From: Trachelipus rathkii
Lineage: Eukaryota > Arthropoda > Malacostraca > Isopoda > Trachelipodidae
Direction: 5' to 3'
Assembly (NCBI GenBank): GCA_015478945.1
Contig: JABUQX010061569.1
Span: forward strand, 1-16,334
DNA: 16,334 bases
A program made the position numbers and the translations under genes. The notes below the pieces were generated by a model. That model did no database searches and was not told the DNA's origin. It was given only the letters and a program-made list of their open reading frames with translations. Positions 10,518 to 16,334 of the stretch are shown here, piece by piece (the stretch's first letter is position 1; each line of letters begins with the position of its first letter).

Positions 10518-10985
10518 TCTTGAAACAAATTTCGCAAAAAAAAGAGAATATTTTTGGAAAATTTTAAATAAAACATTTTTTTTTGAGTATATTCAAAAAT
10601 ATTTAAGTAAAAAGATGTATCCGCCCGACAATACAAAGCCCTGAAAGTTGATGTTGAATTCGGGATAATAGAAAAAAAATTATATCAATATTGTCCACTT
10701 GTCGAGCTGAGTGTATAATCATGAGACAAAGTGAAATATTATTAAATGTTTTTCTTCGATCGATAAACAGTACTTTGAAAAGCGCTTGCATGTCGAAGCA
10801 AGAAAAAGTTATAAGGTCGACAAATTTTTTTGTATATAGGAAACAGAAAATTTTTGAAAACAATTTCCAAAATTTTTTTGAAAATTGTTTACGTACAGCA
10901 AATCCCAAACTACTGCATGTACATAGAAATATTTAAGTAAGGAATGTGCATCTCCCCCGACTACAAATGTTCTGAAAATTTCCTG
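10425..10985. repeat. Four related internal subrepeats in alternating orientation
   Basis: Two plus-oriented copies, about 10595-10648 and 10925-10985, share ATATTTAAGTAA, a TGYATC block, a CCCGAC block, a TACAAA block and CTGAAA. Two minus-oriented copies, about 10425-10494 and 10773-10840, share GCTTGCAT and TTGTATA-AGGAAA. The first (10425-10494) is the reverse complement of the 10925-10985 copy. The order is minus, plus, minus, plus, so each half of the palindrome itself contains an inverted pair. The third copy is the most diverged and least certain. Confidence 0.6.
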
Positions 10986-11408
10986 CGGATCGGTAAACAG
11001 AAAAAAATATTCAAATTTTTTTCAATTTCAAAATCCAAAAATAGTAGGTTTTGAAAATCGACCAATGCTCAGATATGGGGTCAAATATTAAAATTTCCCT
11101 GCTACACTTTTTAAATAATAGTCCAATCTTTGTATTTATCAACTTTGAAGTCATTTCGAAAAATAGTTTAGGGAAGGAGTTTTCAAAAAACATCTGTAAT
11201 AAAAGATTCAAAATTGAAAATACCAAAACAATAACTACAGACACAAAGAAAACACAGTAAGTACGGACGTTGTTAGAAGTCAAAAAAAATCTACAGTTGT
11301 GTTATGATGGTCAAAATCGGGCTACAAGAAATTTCGAATTTTATGTCCACTTTAAGAGGGGGTGAAAATTGGGCTCAGCCCGAAGCAAAAATTGGACCCT
11401 CCCCTTTA
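10897..11408 (-). repeat. Right arm of long terminal inverted repeat
   Basis: This is the reverse complement partner of 10005-10517. It contains GGGCTCAGCCC at about 11371-11381, a small perfect palindrome within the arm whose left counterpart has decayed (ACGCTAAGCCC). The right arm may therefore keep the more ancestral state at this spot. Confidence 0.85.
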
Positions 11409-11412
11409 TTAA
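11409..11412. repeat. Right TTAA target-site duplication
   Basis: This is the partner of the TTAA at 10001-10004. The AAC codon formed by its last two bases and the next C continues the retrotransposon frame with NSHFLNHLESHS. Confidence 0.75.
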
Positions 11413-11960
11413 CTCTCATTTCTTGAATCATCTGGAGTCTCATTCCCTTTTTGCAGATCATCAGTATGGTTTTCGAAGCTCGAGGTCAACTGGTGACATA
11501 CTTTCCTACCTAACTGTGTTATAGTCTACTGCCGTTAGGGTATATGGGGAGTTTCGCGTGGTGGTGCTTCACATTTCCAAAGCTTTTAACCGAGTATAGT
11601 AAGCGTCACCGCCTCGTGATGCTGCCTTGCCTTTGTTTCCCTCCCTTGCGCTCTCTTACTCTGTCAAGTTATTCTTCGATGCTTTCCATATCAGCACTCG
11701 TTGATTGAGCTCCCTCTTCCTCCTTTCCTGCTAATTTTGGTGTTCCACAAAGTAATGTACTATCTCCAACTTTATTCCTACTTTCATCAACGATCTCCTC
11801 AGGCGTACTTATAACTCTGTTCACTCTTATCCGATGACTCAACTTTCCATTTTCTCATTTCAATTTCAAGATCTGCTCTCTCTTTTGCATCTAGAGTTGC
11901 CTCCCGTCTTCAGCTTTCTGATTCTATTCTTGACGATCTGGATGGGGTTTCCCGGTGTGG
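11409..11960 (+). pseudogene. Reverse transcriptase catalytic core, after the insertion
   Basis: Frame 2 reads NSHFLNHLESHS, then ADHQYGFRSSRSTGDILSYL, the strongly conserved QYGFR block of non-LTR reverse transcriptases, to TAG at 11522-11524 where the family has Trp. Motif A follows in the same frame but reads LHISKAFN: the catalytic aspartate (CAC at 11570-11572) has become histidine, and the second aspartate (AAC at 11588-11590) asparagine. TAG follows at 11597-11599. The VPQG block reads VPQS at 11742-11753. The Y-A-D-D box is destroyed by a one-base deletion after TAT 11828-11830. Any one of these lesions would abolish polymerase activity. Confidence 0.9.
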
Positions 11961-12690
11961 CCACCGCACCCTTGTAAAATTCAACCTTTAAAAAACTCAC
12001 CTCCTTCTTAAATCTCTACCTCTCTAAATACCTCCCAACACTCCTTTTTCTTTCAACGGCTCTAACGTCTCACCAATGAACTACATAAACATCTTGTTTG
12101 AATATAAACAACAAATGGTCTCGTAAACGCGAGTCGAGTATCTATCCAATGGTTCCAAGAGAGTGCCCTCTAAGAAGCACTGAGGTGGGGAACTGTCTGT
12201 TAAAAGCTCCGGGAATTTGTTTCCTCTGCACGCAGCTGCTCTCCGTATATTAAGACCTATAGCTAGCCCTTTTGATACTGTCTCACGTTGGGGTGGGACT
12301 CGCCCACCCTTCTTTTCGATATTGTTGAGCCTAAAACTATGAGACTGACTGTTAATGTCCCCTTACTTTCAAAACTCTTTGATGCACTATCACTTGCGAC
12401 GTGACGTTGGCAGCGCTTTTTTTCTGTAAGTACTATAACGGCAGATGCTCGGGGGAGTTGACTTTTCGCATTTCACATCCATTGCATCGCCCACGTAGCA
12501 CAGGGGATGTCTTGCACTCGCATGAATTTTGCGTGAGTATCGAAAACGCCAGACTCATTCGCTGTGGTGCCTCATATTTTTAAGCCACTTCTGCTCTTTC
12601 GAACTCCTTGCCATTTTCTGTTTTTCAAACTGTTATTTAACCTCCTTCTTTAAAGCCCACGCTGCAGCTGACCTGAAAGTTTTGTGTTAG
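11961..12690 (+). pseudogene. Retrotransposon thumb and C-terminal region
   Basis: Interrupted codons give LVKFNL, PPNTPFSFNGSNVSP and NYINIL across about 11975-12095, the post-catalytic segment that ends in the N-I-L block. After several frameshifts, the C-terminus is clear at 12401-12583: YYNGRCSGELTFRI, HPLHRPRST, and HEFCVSIENARLIR. This Y-Y-N-G-x-C pattern followed by P-x-x-R-P-R and a final N-S-L-P block (12603-12614) is typical of crustacean and insect jockey-like elements as I remember them. TAA at 12581-12583 interrupts before the end. The ATG at 12401 is a chance start. Confidence 0.85.
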
Positions 12691-12900
12691 ACTTGGGTTT
12701 GGTTGGAGTAGTAATAGTAAGATTTGGCCTGTCTTATCTAACCACAACCACAATAACTGATAAGGAGGCGAGAATAGAGGAGACTTCAAGGGTGCCGCCA
12801 TGAAAAGTCCCTCCAAAAAGTGACCGCGAAAAGTCACGTCTTCTATATTCTTACATAGTCTATATAATTCTATTATCTATATCTATATCTATAATATATA
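12691..12900 (+). other. Probable 3' untranslated region and repeat tail of the retrotransposon
   Basis: About 150 bp after the last polyprotein homology has no further coding match. It is followed by a TATC/TATA-rich run at about 12868-12901. Many jockey-like copies end in a short A-rich or simple-repeat tail, so this run probably marks the 3' end. The exact end cannot be fixed because no target-site duplication is visible. Confidence 0.55.
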
Positions 12901-12901
12901 T

Positions 12902-13520
12902 CTAGCTTTCAGCACGTGCCGACCTATATGATAGAATACACCTCTTAGTGTCTAATCCTAGGTTATTGGGTACGGAGTCGATTTGGTGTGTAATTAAAGG
13001 TGCTAGAATGCTCCTTCTATGTAGTTATTACCCTACCCCCCCTTTTCTATGCCTTTCTACACGTCCGAACCTATATTTAGAATACCCCGTATTTAGGTGC
13101 TCCCCTAGTTATGATACGGAAGTCATTAGTGTATTTAGAATGTGCACGGTGCTTCCTTCTTATTGAAGGTTATGACCACCCCCCCCCCGCCTTTCTAGCC
13201 GTTTTCTAAGCATGAAGTCCGACGTCAAAGAACACGGCTAATAATGGTGCTACTCCTAGGTTATATGGTCAACGGGGAACTCGATGGTATAATCATAAGA
13301 GAGGCTAGGTTGGTTCTCTCATGAGTTAGTATCCCCCAACCTCCCCTTCTACCCCTTCTAGTGCGAATATATACGTATATGCTGAATATTTCCGATATTG
13401 TCGATAGTACATTTCGTACACTGCTGAATCGACCTTGGTTTACAACGGAATCGATCACCCTAACAAAGAGTTAGTATAGATATTTACCGGCTAAAACTCA
13501 CCCCCCCTTTTCTAACATTT
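12902..13520. repeat. Degenerate satellite, units 1-4 (about 150-162 bp each)
   Basis: Each unit repeats the order: CCTAGGTTAT-type block, GT(A)CGGAGTCGAT-type block, CTCCTTCTA or CTTCCTTCT, AGTTAGTA or similar, a run of seven or more C, then TTTTCTAG or TTCTAC. The C-run/TTTTCT anchor occurs near 13041, 13190, 13343 and 13505, giving periods of about 149, 153 and 162. Units are strongly diverged, with unit 4 the weakest in its first half. No transcript or protein is suggested. Confidence 0.75.
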
Positions 13521-14195
13521 TTGTTTCTTAAGCTATAAACCCTTGTTTTAGATGGTTTAGTAGGTTTTGATGTATGCCTCGTCGATTGATGGTGTTCCCG
13601 AGCTTGACGTTCAGCTTGCGGTTTTAGAACGACCAAACATGCCGTTTTCGTAGATGGCGTAACCTTTCGTCAAAAACCGATCATGACGGGGTGTCAAAAC
13701 AGGGGTAGAAATGTCGTCAAAAAAGATCCCGAGTTACTTCCACCCAACCCCATAGCCCCAGGGCCCAGCCGGGTCAGTTTAATGGGCAAGAAGAGACAAA
13801 TATGACATATCTTAGCAAAAAGAGGTTTAGAACGTCATCGATTCTTCTTCAAACTTGAGGTAATCGTCTGCCTTATATGTGCAAACATTGTGCACCAAGT
13901 TTGCAAAGCCCGTACGTTAAGGGGGTTGGGAGGGCCCCCCCTCCAGTAAATTAAAAAATGGACTTAAAAAGCTGAAAAATTGTGAGTGTAAGAAGTAGAA
14001 TAAAATGAAATAGTAATGGCTTATGTTAAACTAATTGGCGAATCAGTATGGAGCCGGAGCCGGACTGGTGGTTGCGGTCCCTAGATGAATCAGGCTCCTA
14101 CCACAATATGTAAGACAAATGAAGCGTGTCTACCCATATATGTTTTTGTCCAAGGGTAGAAATTAATTTTGAAGGGTTCAGTTGCATAACTGATT
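13521..14195. other. Unrelated block splitting the satellite
   Basis: About 675 bp of more balanced composition interrupts the satellite between units 4 and 5. It has no usable open frame. Visible structures are a GGAGGG/CCCTCC hairpin at 13929-13944 beside two further G runs, a GCAAAC/GTTTGC hairpin at 13881-13904, and GAGCCGGAGCCG at 14051-14062, a word that recurs at 15461. It could be a non-autonomous transposon, but I found no terminal repeats or target duplication at its edges. Confidence 0.55.
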
Positions 14196-14515
14196 CTTCT
14201 AGGCTCTAGCACGCCATGTCCTAAACACTCTTAGAACACAAGGTCCCATATTAAAATAGCCTACCCTAGTTATAGAGATACTAGAGTCCGATTGCGGAAT
14301 ATATTAGAAGGTGTTAGGATCCTTCCTTCTACTAGTTAGTACCCAACCCTTTTCCTAGCACTTCTAGCAATGACATGCCCTACGTAATAGAATACACCTA
14401 ATATTAGTGGCTACCCCTTGTTTTGAGGTATGGAGATTCGATTGGTGTGTATTAAAAGTTGTTAGGATGGTTCCTTCCTTCAACGATTGACCCCCTTTAG
14501 GTGCGTAGCCCCCTT
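14196..14515. repeat. Degenerate satellite, units 5-6
   Basis: Two more units of the family at 12902-13520 are recognisable from CCTAGTTATAG or CCTTGTTTTGAGG, AGTCCGATTG or AGATTCGATTG, GGTGTTAGGATCCTTCCTTCT or its variant, then the C run and TTTTC(CT). The anchors at about 14348 and 14510 are 162 bp apart, as in the first cluster. Confidence 0.75.
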
Positions 14516-14734
14516 TTTCGATGTTTTGACCTTGATATTTTGTTCTTGGCTTTGTTTGACCTGATACCTGTACAAGAGCCTGAAAATGACCTTTCATGAA
14601 GTTCGTGAGGATTAAAGTGAGAATTAAGTCGAGCACAGTAGGTATCTGACCAGTAACCTGTGTAGGGAACTGTCCCTAAAACATAGTGCATGTAGGTATT
14701 CCCCTAAACTTAAGTCCCTTATGTTACTGTCCTA
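14516..14734. other. Unclassified sequence between satellite and CA array
   Basis: About 220 bp has no recognisable element. Two overlapping minus-strand open frames (14364-14636 and 14497-14691) cross it and the satellite. Neither shows a family motif, and both run into repeat DNA, so I do not call a gene. Confidence 0.5.
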
Positions 14735-15196
14735 CGACCTCACACCTAACACCTGCACACATCACACACACACAATTCAACACATCACATTCACAACATA
14801 ACAATAGCACACAACACAGCAACACATACACACACCCGCTAGGCTACTAATTATACACATCACACATCACACACACGACACACACCACATTACAGACTTA
14901 ATACACACACGCACACGCCAAGTTATTTAAAACACACATACACCCACCCATAGACACTTAAGCTCACAACTACACACCTACAACTACACTTACACACACA
15001 CATTCACACACACCACACACACACTATAAACTTATACCCACATACACACACCCATTCAGACACTAGCACTCCACTTCCATAGACACTATACACCACCCAT
15101 AACAACTTACACTCACCCATAGACACTTTCAAGACATACAGTCACACACACACACACACCACACACACACACACACACACATACACACAACACACA
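14735..15196. repeat. CA-rich degenerate microsatellite/minisatellite
   Basis: About 460 bases are dominated by A and C on the plus strand, with pure (CA)n runs near 15143-15158 and 15162-15180. Embedded is a recurring CCATAGACACT word, at about 14949, 15076 and 15117, indicating a longer repeat unit on top of the dinucleotide. There is no coding potential. Confidence 0.9.
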
Positions 15197-15336
15197 CTCA
15201 ATATTTTGATGCCGTCAACTTATGCCTCAATTTTGATCCCTCAATTTTGATGCCTCAGCTTTGATGCCTCAAATTTTGCCTCAGCTTGGATGACTCATCT
15301 TTGATGCTCAACTTTGATGACTCATCTTTGTTACTG
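15197..15336. repeat. 14-bp minisatellite (CTCAATTTTGATGC-type)
   Basis: About ten units lie head to tail, each near CTCA-NNTTTGATGC. Variants include CTCAATTTTGATCC, CTCAGCTTTGATGC, CTCAGCTTGGATGA and CTCATCTTTGATG, with lengths of 12-19 bp. The array starts exactly where the CA-rich tract ends and stops where the purine tract begins. Confidence 0.85.
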
Positions 15337-15441
15337 GAAAAAAAAGGAGGAAGAGAGAAAAAAGATAGAAAAGAAGAAGAAGAAGAAAGAAGTAAGAAGA
15401 AAGAAGAAGAATAAGAAGAAGAAAAGACGGAAGAAGAAAGT
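15337..15441. repeat. GAA/GGA purine tract
   Basis: About 105 bases are almost entirely A and G on the plus strand, with GAA triplets and A runs. The minus-strand serine-rich open frame across it (15255-15521) is just this repeat read in reverse. Such tracts can form triplex DNA, and no regulatory role is shown. Confidence 0.9.
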
Positions 15442-16334
15442 CTCATATGACGAAGCATATGAGCCGGAGCCGAACCGGATTTTGTGATGCGGCAGCAGAC
15501 TGGAATTCTGGTTCCAGTCACATAATGAGTCTAATTACTGTGTATTTAATATATATATTTCAAAAGATATGAACTTGATCATATATTTATTCGTACCCAA
15601 ATGAGTTCGTAGGACCCCTTTGAGTGGATCCTCAGCTGGCAAAAAAGAAAAATTACAGAACAGGTAGAGAAAAGATGAAGGAGGAAATAGAATTCGTAAA
15701 GATAGAAACAAATAATACATTGATAGTATCAGTCAATCAGAGGGTCTGGAGTAGAAAATAGTTCGGTGTCACCGATTAATTATTATGTGTTTATATACGT
15801 TAGTTGATGTAGAATATGAATAACATAGTTCCAACACCTCAAAGATGTCTAGGGACCCCAATTGAGATGGGAGCCGAACCGCCAAATATGTGGTTTTACA
15901 CTTTAAATGAAATTTTAAAAGATAAGTTAAATAATACATAGACTTAACGCTCTATCAGACAGTCTAGTTGCATAAATATATGTACAGCAATCCGCTATGT
16001 TTGTACAAATAATACATAAACTTAACACAGAGAACTCTAAAGTGGTTCTCGTCTTAGGCCATACACAATGGTAACATATTTACAACTGAGAGATCAAAGT
16101 CAAAACTCCTTCGACTTGTTTAATTTATAATATCAATCCCTATATATAAAGTAGTATGGTCACATGTGATAGTATGTTATGTATTATTAGAGCGATACAC
16201 ATGAGTCAACATTTGATTTCAACTGGGAGATTTATTATTAGAAAGCTGTTTCAATTACCCTAAGAAAGTAGAGGTTAAGTAAATAAGAGAAAAGTAAAGA
16301 AAGGTAAATCAAAGTCGGATAGATTTAAAATTCA
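15442..16334. other. Right-end intergenic sequence with weak dispersed repeats
   Basis: No gene is present. GAGCCGAACCG occurs at 15467-15477 and 15871-15881. GGACCCC followed by TTGAG occurs near 15612 and 15853. AAATAATACAT occurs near 15709, 15928 and 16007, the last two followed by a shared A(G/A)ACTTAAC block. These words in similar order suggest a diverged repeat of about 220-240 bp. The window ends without reaching another feature. Confidence 0.5.
15498..15519. other. Short inverted repeat
   Basis: GACTGGAA and TTCCAGTC form a perfect 8-bp stem around a six-base loop. It lies next to the GAGCCGGAGCCG word and the purine tract. No T run follows, so it is not a simple terminator, and its function is unknown. 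Confidence 0.6.

Larger units (their letters stand above)
10005..11408. mobile_element. 1.4-kb palindromic (foldback/MITE-type) element inserted in reverse transcriptase
   Basis: The left end reads TTAAGGGG and the right end, read on the minus strand, TAAAGGGG. By hand alignment about 68 of the first 80 bases match between arms, including shared blocks TTTGCTTC, AGCCCAATTTTCACC, and GGACATAAAATTCGAAATTT. Matching continues inward: TATTGTTTTGGT-type and TTTTCAATTTTGAA blocks near 10170-10197 against 11205-11235, and CAAAACCTACTATTTT at 10356-10371 against 11041-11056. Weaker pairing reaches the centre near 10706. Stops fill all frames; the predicted 70-100-codon frames inside overlap on opposite strands and show no transposase motif. 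It is therefore non-autonomous. The TTAA flanks suggest piggyBac-type mobilisation, but a TA-duplicating (Tc1/mariner-like) origin is not excluded. Confidence 0.85.
6356..12900 (+). mobile_element. Decayed jockey-like non-LTR retrotransposon, nested and rearranged
   Basis: Plus-strand fragments follow the order of a jockey-type non-LTR retrotransposon: endonuclease/exonuclease/phosphatase domain (7051-9075), linker (9076-9545), reverse transcriptase (9552-11960, interrupted by an insertion), and C-terminal region (11961-12690), then a short 3' untranslated part and a TATC/TATA-rich tail. Seen directly are GDFNVH in the endonuclease, PIP and GLDGI blocks before the RT core, QYGFR after the insertion, and a VPQ block. 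Stops and frameshifts occur throughout, so the copy is dead. No gag-like first ORF is visible upstream, so the element is 5'-incomplete or lost that part. Both outer boundaries are approximate: the 5' end sits somewhere between the TA tract and 7051. The jockey-clade placement is from remembered family features and not from a search. Confidence 0.85.

Noticed and set aside
10421..11283. Open frames of 70-100 codons on both strands as a transposase
   Set aside because: They overlap on opposite strands of an inverted repeat, are rich in Phe/Lys/Ile from T/A runs, and show no catalytic triad or DNA-binding motif.
13921..13944. G-quadruplex
   Set aside because: Only three adjacent G runs of useful length are present on the strand. 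The GGAGGG/CCCTCC hairpin is the better-supported structure.
12902..14515. CRISPR-like array from the repeated anchor
   Set aside because: Units are diverged throughout with no constant repeat and unique spacer pattern, and the context is eukaryotic.
15255..15521. Serine-rich minus-strand protein
   Set aside because: The serine runs are the GAA/GGA tract read in reverse.
1..16334. tRNA or rRNA genes
   Set aside because: No T-arm-like GGTTCRANNCC box with matching acceptor stem and no conserved rRNA blocks were seen by eye on either strand. A covariance-model scan would be needed to exclude decayed copies.

Overview
The window looks like intergenic DNA from an invertebrate nuclear genome, most likely an arthropod and possibly a decapod crustacean. 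That assignment is inference. It rests on the abundance of TA, TTA, GA, CA and GAA simple repeats, and on a retrotransposon whose protein fragments resemble jockey-like elements I know from crustacean and insect genomes. I found no host protein-coding gene, tRNA, rRNA or CRISPR array on either strand. Apart from the retrotransposon pieces, the short open frames are fragments of low-complexity or repeat DNA.

Layout. 1-6355 is very AT-rich, with TA/TTA microsatellite fields (240-1500, 2580-2795, 3895-4364, 4447-4650, 6230-6355) and a GA tract (4365-4446) between stretches of unclassified sequence. 6356-12900 is a heavily decayed plus-strand non-LTR retrotransposon. It has a T-rich leader with a 119-bp tandem duplication, an endonuclease domain present in overlapping, partly duplicated pieces, a linker, a reverse transcriptase, and a recognisable C-terminus that ends in a TATC/TATA-rich tail. 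Its endonuclease region is split by about 0.8 kb carrying a 36-39-bp minisatellite and a TA tract.

The most interesting object is a 1.4-kb near-complete palindrome at 10005-11408, inserted inside the reverse transcriptase at a TTAA site. The two arms are about 85% identical over the outer 80 bp, and pairing continues, more diverged, to the centre. Removing the insertion plus one TTAA copy brings the two retrotransposon halves into one reading frame at the junction. It looks like a non-autonomous foldback/MITE-type DNA transposon with an internal nested set of inverted subrepeats.

12902-14515 holds six degenerate units of a roughly 150-162-bp satellite, four then two, separated by about 670 bp of unrelated sequence. 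14735-15441 stacks three different simple arrays: CA-rich, a 14-bp minisatellite, and a GAA-type purine tract. The right end (15442-16334) has weak dispersed repeats and no gene. Nothing here forms a working pathway. The window records nested mobile-element insertions, local duplications and repeat expansion.
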